Below are positions 1 through 7,379 of a DNA stretch of 39,459 bases, piece by piece. A model generated the notes under the pieces. That model ran no database searches. It saw only the letters and a list, made by a program, of their open reading frames with translations, and was not told the origin of the DNA. The DNA comes from a bacterium (GTDB lineage: Bacteria; Pseudomonadota; Alphaproteobacteria; Rhizobiales; JAKIUO01). Within the stretch, counting starts at the first letter, position 1. Every line of letters begins with the position of its first letter. The position numbers and the translations under genes are program-made. Location of the stretch: positions 1 to 39,459 of the forward strand of contig JAAETJ010000327.1 in NCBI GenBank assembly GCA_024228495.1. Direction: 5' to 3'.

Positions 1-2
1 AA

Positions 3-79
3 TGGCGCGCCGGGGAGGATTCGAACCCCCGACCCCTAGATTCGTAGTCTAGTGCTCTATCCAGCTGAGCTACCGGCGC
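3..79 (-). tRNA. tRNA-Arg(ACG)
   Basis: Read on the minus strand the sequence folds as a full cloverleaf. The acceptor stem is GCGCCGG paired with CCGGCGC, the D arm contains AGCTCAGCTGGATAGAGC, and the 7-nt anticodon loop CTACGAA has anticodon ACG. The T arm is GGGGG-TTCGAAT-CCTCC. CCA is encoded in the genome at 3-5. The ACG anticodon, normally edited to ICG, reads CGU, CGC and CGA. Confidence 0.97.
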
Positions 80-515
80 GTAAGATGATATAGATGCGAA
101 ACAATCGCATGAATGGGCAAAAATTTGCCCCTCTTGCGGATGTTTGCCAAAGGAGCTGGTTTGCGTTCTCAAGCGTATAACGTCTTGTCTAGATAAACGC
201 AAGCGGTCAATTGTTCTTGCAACACCCTCGTCCTCACTTTTTCGCGTTCATAATGAAGGTTCACATAACCAAAAACAAACAGCTGATGATTAAAGATCAT
301 CACCCATGAGAGATGTGCTACAATTCCTGCCACGGTCTTTAATGAACCCGTAGCGAGATGAGCCGGTAATGTGATGCCCTCCAGGCGGGATGACGCTGTA
401 GCGGGTCAATGGCCGCACAAAGGCATCATTTAAAGTCACCGATAGGATTCGTAAATCCCACGCCTTTCACCGGGGCGTTCATAGAGGACAGTAACCCTCC
501 CACAATTGAGAAAGC
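80..515. other. Intergenic stretch without a recognisable gene
   Basis: I see no supported gene between the tRNA-Arg and the IS21-type end. A short perfect hairpin (GGGCAAA-AA-TTTGCCC) lies near 117-132. On the minus strand two overlapping frames stay open for roughly 45 to 70 codons between about 165 and 450. I cannot match either to a family, and neither has a convincing start, so this may be decayed mobile DNA next to the tRNA. Confidence 0.4.
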
Positions 516-546
516 GGACAACAAGACTGCGCATTCTGGTGAACAA

Positions 547-599
547 GACCACCTATTCCGATCCAATCCGACCACCTAATCGGGAGCATCCCGACCACC
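547..599 (+). repeat. IS21-type terminal repeats, three copies at 23-nt steps
   Basis: The motif GACCACC occurs at 547-553, 570-576 and 593-599, exactly 23 nt apart. The last two copies are preceded by similar sequence (ATCCGACCACC, TCCCGACCACC). Serial short repeats of this kind at a transposon end, just upstream of istA, are typical of IS21-family elements, where the transposase binds them. The outer boundary of the element is not clear; it is probably between 515 and 545. Confidence 0.65.
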
Positions 600-690
600 T
601 TGTAAAATAGGTTGTGGACGGGCGGAAATAGCGTCGCCGGGGAATCGAAACGAGACCTATTCTCTCGCCTTTTGAAAAGGAGGTGGGGGG

Positions 691-985
691 ATGGCCAACG
701 AGAGGTTGCCCATGCGGAAAAACAGGGATGTGCTGCGGCTGGATTTTGACGGTCTGTCGCGGCGTAAGATTGCGCTGTCATTGCAGGTCGAGCGCACGAC
801 GGTCAGGGAGTATTTGATCCTGGCAAAGCTGGCCGGTCTGTGCTGGCCGTTGCCGGACGGTTTGAGCGATAAGAAACTGGAAAAGCATCTATTTCCGCCA
901 CTTGGTGACTTTGAGGCGCAAAAACAGCAGCTGCCGGACTGGAAAATCATCCATAAGGAGCGCGCCAAGCCCAATGTCACGCTGG
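691..985 (+). pseudogene. istA: IS21-family transposase IstA, N-terminal fragment
   Basis: The frame starts at ATG 691 behind a strong AGGAGG at 679-684. It encodes a helix-turn-helix region with the usual IstA wording (LDFDGLSRRKIALSLQVER, then TTVREYL). It continues to a segment resembling the pre-catalytic part of IstA (IIHKERAKPNVTLA, about residues 87-100). Full-length IstA is 400-500 residues and carries a DDE catalytic domain, and istB should follow; both are absent. From about 985 the similarity passes abruptly to IS30-type sequence in another frame, so this is a truncated gene. The open frame runs on to 1089 only by chance. Confidence 0.75.
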
Positions 986-1240
986 CAAACGTGGCTATCA
1001 GAACAAACAGGCCCATAATGAGGCCTCTGAGCGGCGCAAAAAAGCCTCCAGCGTGGCCCGTAAAATCAGCTTTGCACATGTCGAGTTGATCGAAAAACTG
1101 CTGACCGGACAGCGATGGAGCCCGGATCAGATCAGCGGCTGGCTGGCACGCGGCAAGATTTTTGTTTCGCATGAATGGATTTATCGGCACATCTGGGCTG
1201 ACAAGAAAACGGGGGGCAATTTGTGGATGCATCGCCATAT
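985..1240 (+). pseudogene. IS30-family transposase fragment
   Basis: In the frame of position 987, upstream of the GTG at 1053, the translation reads RGYQNKQAHNEASERRKKAS. It continues with RWSPDQISGWLARGK and VSHEWIYRHIWADKKTGG. This is the region of IS30 transposases between the DNA-binding domain and the first catalytic Asp. About 85 of roughly 320-380 residues remain, with no start, no DDE triad and no C-terminus. It abuts the IS21 istA fragment with no spacer, so a recombination or deletion has fused two unrelated insertion sequences. Confidence 0.75.
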
Positions 1241-1377
1241 TTCATTTGCGAGCTGAGCCACTTCTGGGTGTGTAGTAATTGCGGCAAATCCGGTACGAAA
1301 TGTCATTTCATTGGCACTATAATGGCACTATGAGAGAGTTGTCGATCTTAACAATTTCTCTAACTCATTGAAATATA

Positions 1378-1454
1378 TGGTACCGCTGATCTGAATTGAA
1401 CAGATGACCTCCTGATCCACAATCAGGCGCTCTAACCAACTGAGCTACAGCGGC
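1378..1454 (-). tRNA. tRNA-His(GTG), alphaproteobacterial type without G-1
   Basis: The minus strand folds as a cloverleaf with acceptor GCCGCTG pairing with CAGCGGT. The anticodon stem-loop is CCTGA-TTGTGGA-TCAGG with anticodon GTG, the T arm is ATCTG-TTCAATT-CAGAT, and CCA is encoded at 1378-1380. The base pair at the end of the acceptor is G1:U72, the discriminator is A73, and the base just 5' of G1 is U. The usual bacterial G-1:C73 identity pair is therefore missing. Loss of this pair is known in a large group of Alphaproteobacteria and fits their divergent HisRS. Confidence 0.95.
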
Positions 1455-1760
1455 ATACACAGGAAATATACGAGGATATTTTCCTGTGTCTGTTTAGCCT
1501 GAACTTTGGGGCAATACAAGAGCTAAAGCACACCTCTCATTCAATCTTGTTGTGAAATTTGTACCGCCCCCAAGCAAGGCTGGTATTGTGTCTAAATATC
1601 AGATATCAGGCGGTAATTCGGAACGAAAAAATGCATTTGTGGACGAACATGTCCCAGATAGGGTAATTTGAGTAAAGTACAGGTTCAATCAAGGAGGTTC
1701 GGCCGGAGCGAAAAGTTTAAATTACCCCAGTTTATAGATCATTTGCCAAGGAGTTGGCAG
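1455..1760. other. Upstream region of the sensor kinase, no gene seen
   Basis: About 305 bp separate tRNA-His from the short upstream ORF at 1761. I find no supported coding sequence or clear terminator here. The region must contain the promoter of the sensor kinase, but no good -35/-10 pair stands out. Confidence 0.4.
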
Positions 1761-1799
1761 ATGCGTAAAGGCGACTGGGTCGCGCGCCCCCAATCATGA
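1761..1799 (+). CDS. 12-codon upstream ORF overlapping the sensor kinase start
   Basis: ATG 1761 has a strong Shine-Dalgarno (AAGGAG, 1749-1754, 6 nt spacing). It opens a 12-codon frame reading MRKGDWVARPQS. The stop TGA at 1797-1799 overlaps the kinase ATG at 1796-1798 as ATGA. The kinase ATG itself follows a C-rich stretch with no ribosome site. The arrangement fits translational coupling, in which ribosomes finishing the short frame reinitiate on the kinase. Expression of the peptide is inferred, not shown. Confidence 0.45.
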   Translation: MRKGDWVARPQS

Positions 1800-3802
1800 C
1801 ATCAGCAACTCCCTTCATAAATAGCGATCATTGCGAACAGCTTTGGAGCGGTTCCATGCCCGTATGGCTGTGGGATGTGGAGTGCTCCCGCATTGCCTGG
1901 GCTAATCGGGCTTGCCTTGAATTTTGTGGTGCGCTGACGATGAACGAATTAATCCGCTTGAAATTCCAGCATGATGCGCCTTTTGCACGCCAGTTGGCAC
2001 GGCTGTCCAAGCAGCAAATGGGCGTGGCTGGTGTGCGAGAGCTTTTGCGCTTTCCAACAAAGGGTGGGGAATTCATCCTTGATTGTCTTTGTTCCTCGCT
2101 GGAAATCGAGTCCGGGCGAGCGGGTGTCCTGGTGGAGCTTGTTGCTGACAAGGGGATGGTCAAATCGGCACTTGATGAGGCCCCAGCCGAGCCTTACAAG
2201 AACGGTCATCTGGAAAGCACCGAAAAAGAGTCTGGCTTGATGGTCGACCAGATTGTCCAGCACAATCCAAAAGCACAGTCAAAATATATGCCGGCAATCG
2301 ATCTCGGGGAACAGGTTGCGTCAGCAGATACCCAAAAGCCAGAAAATGCAATGAACGGGCTTGAAATTGAGGCGGGACAAGTTGACGATGAAGATTTGCG
2401 CACTTTGCGTGAAATCGCCCTCATGATTAATGGACCGGGCGGTGGGGCAGCTTTAGGGGTGGCGCAAGCGAACGTGCCTTCTGGTTCCCCTGCGGGTGAT
2501 GGGCGCCCCGTTGTCGCCACGCGCAAAACCGGTGCAATGCCAAATGCCGATAAGCCTTCGTCCCTGGTAGAAAAAGATCATTCGTCTACCAATCAGGCTG
2601 CAAGGGCTGAACGGCAAAGCGACCAACCTTCTCCAATTGTTGGAGGCGAGCGTAATTATTTTCTTGAAAGCTTGCCAGCGGCCCTGGCGATTGCAATGGG
2701 CGGGCGGTTGATACGGGCCAATAAGACGTTCTTGTATGCGTTCGGCTTTGGTTCTGAAAGTGAGTTGCGTAAGGCCGGGGGATTGGCTGCGCTGTTTCCG
2801 CGAAGTCAAAACGGTGTGCTGATCGAAGACGGCTCAACCTTGGACGCTGAACAAAGCAAGCGCCAAAAAAGCCATTCGGCGCGGATCGAAACGCTGGCCA
2901 TTTCGCGTTCGGGTCGCCAGCGCCACATCCCTATTGCCTTTCGCAACGTATCGACGGGGCACGAACCTGTACAAATCTTGATCTTGCATGAAGATGCGCT
3001 TTGGCAAGATGAAAATTCGCTTGAAGCACCTGAATTGGCGAGACAAGAATATCTGAGGGATGATCCGCAAAATATTGGACAAGACAGTATTGATTTTCTG
3101 GCCACAGTATCTCACGAAGTGCGCACGCCGCTTAATTCGATTATCGGGTTTTCCGAATTGATGAAAGATGAGCGGTTCGGTACCGTCGATGTCAATCGGT
3201 TCAGGGGCTATGCCGCCGATATTCATGCCAGCGCCGTGCATGCCCTGAGCCTGATTAATGATCTGCTCGATATCACCAAGATTATGGCAGGCAAACCGGA
3301 TCTGGAATTTGCGGATGTGGAAATTGACGGGGTCATAATTGACGCGTTGAACGGCATGCGCGTGCAAGCGCAGAAAAAGCAGATTATCTTGCAGTTTTCA
3401 ATCGAAGACGGCTTGCCCGCTCTATATGCAGACAAGCGCAGTTTGAAACAAATTTTGCTCAACCTGATTTCCAATGCTGTTAAATTTACACAAGCTGGCG
3501 GTCAGGTGAGTGTATCAGCGCGCCCCAGCGCAAGTCATGGCGTCATCTTGAGTGTCACTGATACCGGCATCGGTATGCAGGCGGATGAGATCGGCACAGC
3601 GCTGGAGCCGTTTGCTCAAATCAAGACAGCTCAAAATAGTAATTTCGGGGATATGTCACAGACCGAAAAGGGCTCCGGTCTTGGACTGCCGCTAACCAAG
3701 GCGTTAGTCAAGGCACATCATGCCAGCTTCAATATTGTCAGCACACCAGGGCGCGGCACCACCATTGAAATTCACTTTCCCGCCGAACGATTGGCACGCT
3801 GA
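1796..3802 (+). CDS. PdhS-like PAS sensor histidine kinase
   Basis: This 668-residue protein is a probable cytoplasmic sensor kinase; I see no membrane segment. Residues about 17-80 and 285-395 look like PAS domains, joined by a long polar, low-complexity linker. The HisKA domain has the H-box VSHEVRTPLNSIIGF with phospho-acceptor His at residue 440. The HATPase_c domain shows the N-box NLISNAVKFT, the G1 box DTGIGM and the G2 box GSGLGLPL. Sequence around the dimerisation domain resembles PdhS/DivJ/PleC-class kinases, which act on DivK in Alphaproteobacteria to control division and polarity. That partner assignment is inference. The ATG at 1796 lacks its own ribosome site and overlaps the short ORF at 1761-1799. 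No response regulator gene lies beside it, consistent with a phosphorelay encoded elsewhere. Confidence 0.85.
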   Translation: MTSATPFINSDHCEQLWSGSMPVWLWDVECSRIAWANRACLEFCGALTMNELIRLKFQHDAPFARQLARLSKQQMGVAGVRELLRFPTKGGEFILDCLCSSLEIESGRAGVLVELVADKGMVKSALDEAPAEPYKNGHLESTEKESGLMVDQIVQHNPKAQSKYMPAIDLGEQVASADTQKPENAMNGLEIEAGQVDDEDLRTLREIALMINGPGGGAALGVAQANVPSGSPAGDGRPVVATRKTGAMPNADKPSSLVEKDHSSTNQAARAERQSDQPSPIVGGERNYFLESLPAALAIAMGGRLIRANKTFLYAFGFGSESELRKAGGLAALFPRSQNGVLIEDGSTLDAEQSKRQKSHSARIETLAISRSGRQRHIPIAFRNVSTGHEPVQILILHEDALWQDENSLEAPELARQEYLRDDPQNIGQDSIDFLATVSHEVRTPLNSIIGFSELMKDERFGTVDVNRFRGYAADIHASAVHALSLINDLLDITKIMAGKPDLEFADVEIDGVIIDALNGMRVQAQKKQIILQFSIEDGLPALYADKRSLKQILLNLISNAVKFTQAGGQVSVSARPSASHGVILSVTDTGIGMQADEIGTALEPFAQIKTAQNSNFGDMSQTEKGSGLGLPLTKALVKAHHASFNIVSTPGRGTTIEIHFPAERLAR

Positions 3803-4019
3803 TTGTTCGCGCGGTGAATATGCCGCATATCTGTTAAAGAGCCTACAATTCAGGCCCCTTGTGTGCCAAACGGTTCTAATTAGGTAAACAGTTTGTGAGA
3901 TCACCCCGTTATTACCCATAAAACAGTTGCTTTTGCGGGGGGACAGCGATATTGCAGTTGCAAGTAACAGGCTTTTAAATGCAAGCTGCGGATGAGTATA
4001 TTTTTTGGAGACGAGTTAA

Positions 4020-4850
4020 ATGACGATACGTATTTTTCTGTCCATGCTTGTTGCGGGACTGTTCCTGAGCTTTGCTTCCGTCAGTGGTGTATCAGCATTA
4101 AATTCTGATGATTTTGTGACTGCCCCGTCGATTAAAAAACAACGCTATATAAAGAAACGCGTCAAACGCAAAACGGTCAAAAATCATAAAATTCGCAAGA
4201 CCTCGAAGAAACGGACGTCTTTAAGGCTTGAAAAGACCTCTCGTCTTCGGGCTAAGAAGCGTGTGATCCGGTATAAGAGAAATGGCAAGAAAGTCACACG
4301 TGCTTCTTTGAGCTTGAATAGTATCAAGAATGCCCGCCACGCCAAACTGACCTCCAGGGGCCGTATGAGCGTTGCCAAGGATACCAGAAGAAAGACCGTT
4401 CGTAGTTTTGGTAGCCGTGTCAGTTATAAATATCGGCCCGGCACTGTAGTGTTGAGCAATTATACGCGTCGTTTGTACTATGTCGTGCGCCCTGGCAAAG
4501 TCATTACCTACCCCATCGCCACTCCGCGTCCCGATGAAGTCTGGTCAGGCAGCACCAAAATTACAAAAAAGAAGCTCAACCCTGATTGGTACCCAACACC
4601 AGCCATGCGCGAGAAGAATCCCGACCTCCCCGAAAAGGTCGCGGGTGGATCATCTGCAAACCCATTTGGCAAACGTGCCTTGTATCTGGGCAGCTCGCTC
4701 TACCGTATTCATGGTACCAACCGCCCCGGCTCAATCGGCAAATCGGCTTCTGGTGGCTGCTATCGGATGCGCAATGGTGATATCGCCAAGCTTTGGCGTA
4801 TGGTCAGGTCAGGCACGCCAGTTGTCGTCCTGACCCGCAAAAAGATTTAA
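4020..4850 (+). CDS. Secreted L,D-transpeptidase, YkuD fold
   Basis: This 276-residue protein has a signal peptide (hydrophobic residues about 4-25), a very basic Lys/Arg-rich region (about 40-130), and a C-terminal YkuD catalytic domain (about 140-275). The active-site signature is present as a conserved His in YRIHGTN and the sequence SASGGCYRM, with nucleophile Cys at residue 247. Such enzymes form 3-3 cross-links in peptidoglycan or attach outer-membrane proteins to it in the periplasm. The basic region probably binds the wall or anionic polymer and is longer than usual. ATG 4020 follows TTGGAGACG at a proper distance. It lies alone, about 215 bp after the sensor kinase on the same strand; a shared role is not shown. 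Confidence 0.9.
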   Translation: MTIRIFLSMLVAGLFLSFASVSGVSALNSDDFVTAPSIKKQRYIKKRVKRKTVKNHKIRKTSKKRTSLRLEKTSRLRAKKRVIRYKRNGKKVTRASLSLNSIKNARHAKLTSRGRMSVAKDTRRKTVRSFGSRVSYKYRPGTVVLSNYTRRLYYVVRPGKVITYPIATPRPDEVWSGSTKITKKKLNPDWYPTPAMREKNPDLPEKVAGGSSANPFGKRALYLGSSLYRIHGTNRPGSIGKSASGGCYRMRNGDIAKLWRMVRSGTPVVVLTRKKI

Positions 4851-4996
4851 TTCTCACCAATGATAAACTAGCGGCGCTGCCGGAAGACCCGTGATGTTTT
4901 ACATTTAAGAAAGATCTCCCGGAGTACTTTTACCGCTCGAAGTACAACCAAAAAGATATTTCATGTCGAAGACGACAAATCATGTGAACATAAACT

Positions 4997-5760
4997 GATT
5001 ACCCCACGTTTCCGCCAATTTCAGACTGTCATATGTTCTTGGAAGGGGAGCGCAGTGACACGTAGGCCAGCCGTTCGATCATATCGGCCATTTTCGAGCA
5101 CCTGTTGAAGCGATATTCAAACTCTGCCAGATAGCGCGCAACACAGCGCAGATGAATGCGTTGCGGGCGGTTCTCACGCTTCTCGACGACGGCAATGAAA
5201 GGGGTTTTGTTTTCGCTGCCACGCCCGCTTTTTCCTTCTTTTTTGCCCCCTATATAAGCATTGTCCATCTCAATTTCGCCTTCAAGCATTTTGCCTCCAT
5301 CACGTTCGCGCATAACCTCGCCCGGCTTGCTGCGAAGCGCCTTGGCGGTGTTCCATTTGACACCCGGTTTGCGTGATAGAGACAGGCTTAAAATTCCAAA
5401 TTTTTCCTGTGTTATCATATAGATAAGAAGTAACTAATTTGACGAGAGAGTTTTTCGACCCCTGGAAAATTTTGCTGGCTTTGACAGAGGTTTGATGATG
5501 ACATTCATTACATTGCAAAAGCTTGTGGTTTTCCAACCGGCAGAACTGTTTGCTATCCCATTTCGGGCATCTGAAGCCATCCGGCCAGCGCAGATTTTCA
5601 AGTTCAGTCCGACATTGATCCTCGGTGCTGAAACGGGCGTAAAAATCGATGAGGCTAAGTCCTTTTTGAAACTGAACAGTATTCCTTGCCATTAATTATC
5701 TTCTTGTTCCATATCGATAGAAAATAATTACGGCATGGATGCGGAAACGTCGGGGTAATC
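4997..5760 (-). mobile_element. Decayed IS1595-family element with both inverted repeats
   Basis: The left end GATTACCCCACGTTTCCGC (4997-5015) matches the reverse complement of the right end (5741-5760), apart from one inserted G. The repeats enclose a broken transposase gene. I could not find a convincing 8-bp target duplication: the flanks are CATAAACT on the left and ATGAAAAT on the right. At about 760 bp it is shorter than the usual IS1595 length because of an internal deletion. Confidence 0.8.
5029..5692 (-). pseudogene. IS1595-family transposase, frameshifted and internally deleted
   Basis: The gene reads on the minus strand from ATG 5692. The N-terminal part (about 92 residues) has the IS1595 opening NTVQFQKGLSL and a zinc-ribbon region. 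One ribbon cysteine appears lost, since CPKW stands in place of CPxC. Near 5417 the frame shifts, and similarity continues in the frame of 5418 (ITQEKFGILSLSLSRK, then EIEMDNAYIGGKKEG with the first catalytic Asp). At about 5135 there is an in-frame join that removes most of the catalytic core, so the C-terminal RYLAEFEYRFNR motif follows IHLRCV directly. The protein cannot be active. Confidence 0.88.
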
Positions 5761-5795
5761 ATGAAAATGAAAGGAAGGAGTTGTTGGGGGCCTGG

Positions 5796-7253
5796 CTATT
5801 TAATGCCGTTAAAGCACATATATTTTATTTCAAGAAATTCTTCACAGCCATATTTGGACCCTTCGCGGCCAAGTCCCGACATTTTGACGCCGCCAAAGGG
5901 GGCAACCTCGGTGGAAATCAGTCCGTCATTAATGCCTACCAGCCCCACTTCCAAGGCCTCGGCGACGCGCCAGATACGGCGCATGTTTTCCGAGTAAAAA
6001 TAGGCCGCTAGTCCAAACGGCGTGTCATTGGCAAGCTCAATGGCCTGTTCTTCGGTGTCAAATTTGAATATTGGCGCAACGGGGCCAAAGGTCTCTTCGC
6101 GTGCCACTTTCATATCGAATGTTGCATCGGCGAGAACCGTTGGCTGGAAAAAGGTGCCGCCAAGCTCATGGGGCTTTCCACCAGTAATGACCCGCGCCCC
6201 TTTGGAGACAGCGTCCTCGATATGCTCCACGACTTTTGAAATCGCGTTGTCGTTGATCAACGGACCTTGCGTGACATTACCAGACAAAGCGGGACCAACG
6301 CTGAGCGCTTCAACACTTGTAGCTAGTTTTTTGATGAAAGCCTCATAGACGCCCGACTGCACCATCAAGCGGTTTGCACAGACACAAGTTTGACCGGCAT
6401 TGCGATATTTGGAGACCATTGCCCCGGCAACGGCTTCATCGAGATCAGCATCGTCAAAGACTATAAAGGGAGCGTTGCCACCAAGTTCAAGCGACAGTTT
6501 CTTTATGGTTTTGGCACATTGTTCCATCAAGATTTGCCCGACCCTCGTGGAGCCGGTGAAAGATAGTTTGCGCACCGTCGGATTGCTGGTGAGTTCACCG
6601 CCGACTTCGCTGGTCTGGGTGGTCGGGAGGACATTGAAAATGCCGGGCGGAAATCCAGCCTCATCCGCTAATTGCGCCAGAGCAAGAGCGGATAGCGGCG
6701 TGTCGGGGGCGGGTTTGATGATGACCGGGCAACCAACCGCTAAAGCTGGTGCGCATTTACGGGTAATCATGGCGGTGGGGAAATTCCACGGCGTAATCGC
6801 CGCCACCACGCCGATTGGTTGTTTTATGACAATAATGCGTTTGTCGCTGCTTGGTGCGGGGATGGTGTCGCCATAGATCCGTTTGGCTTCTTCGGCGAAC
6901 CATTCAACAAACGAGGCGCCATAGGCGACTTCGCCAAGGCTCTCGGCCATTGGTTTGCCTTGCTCAAGACTAAGGATCATTGAAAGGTCTTGTTGATTTG
7001 CCATGATGAGCTCGAACCAGCGCCGCAAAATATCTGATCGCTGCTTGGCGGTGAGGGCGCGCCATTCAGGCCATGCCTGATTCGCCGATTCAATGGCTTT
7101 GCGGGTTTGTACGGCTCCCATATCAGCCACGCAAATGATCTTGTTATTGTCAGCTGGATTAAGTACGGGGAAGGTCGCACCATTGTCTGCACCAAGCCAT
7201 TGGCCGTTGATATATGCATCTTTTCGTAGCAATTTCTGGTTGGTAAGATTCAT
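5796..7253 (-). CDS. gabD: NAD(P)-dependent succinate-semialdehyde dehydrogenase
   Basis: This 485-residue aldehyde dehydrogenase is close in length and motifs to GabD. It shows the Rossmann nucleotide-binding region with FTGSTRVG, the general base Glu256 in LELGGN, and catalytic Cys290 in AGQTC. The C-terminal region includes EETFGPVAP and FGGVKMSGLGREG. The expected reaction is oxidation of succinate semialdehyde to succinate in GABA or related breakdown, in the cytoplasm. Related enzymes act on glutarate semialdehyde or other aldehydes, so the substrate is inferred. ATG 7253 lies in a 126-bp gap divergent from the SLC13-type permease. The neighbouring IS remnant ends 35 bp from its stop codon. 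Confidence 0.9.
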   Translation of the reverse strand: MNLTNQKLLRKDAYINGQWLGADNGATFPVLNPADNNKIICVADMGAVQTRKAIESANQAWPEWRALTAKQRSDILRRWFELIMANQQDLSMILSLEQGKPMAESLGEVAYGASFVEWFAEEAKRIYGDTIPAPSSDKRIIVIKQPIGVVAAITPWNFPTAMITRKCAPALAVGCPVIIKPAPDTPLSALALAQLADEAGFPPGIFNVLPTTQTSEVGGELTSNPTVRKLSFTGSTRVGQILMEQCAKTIKKLSLELGGNAPFIVFDDADLDEAVAGAMVSKYRNAGQTCVCANRLMVQSGVYEAFIKKLATSVEALSVGPALSGNVTQGPLINDNAISKVVEHIEDAVSKGARVITGGKPHELGGTFFQPTVLADATFDMKVAREETFGPVAPIFKFDTEEQAIELANDTPFGLAAYFYSENMRRIWRVAEALEVGLVGINDGLISTEVAPFGGVKMSGLGREGSKYGCEEFLEIKYMCFNGIK

Positions 7254-7379
7254 AACAATTTGCCTGTCTTTGTTGTTATTAAAATATAAAATACTCTAGC
7301 GAATTTGGACGCATACGTCAGCGTTAAAATACTATATCCTGAAATGAACGGGTCTGGCTGATTAAGAGAGGATGGTGAT

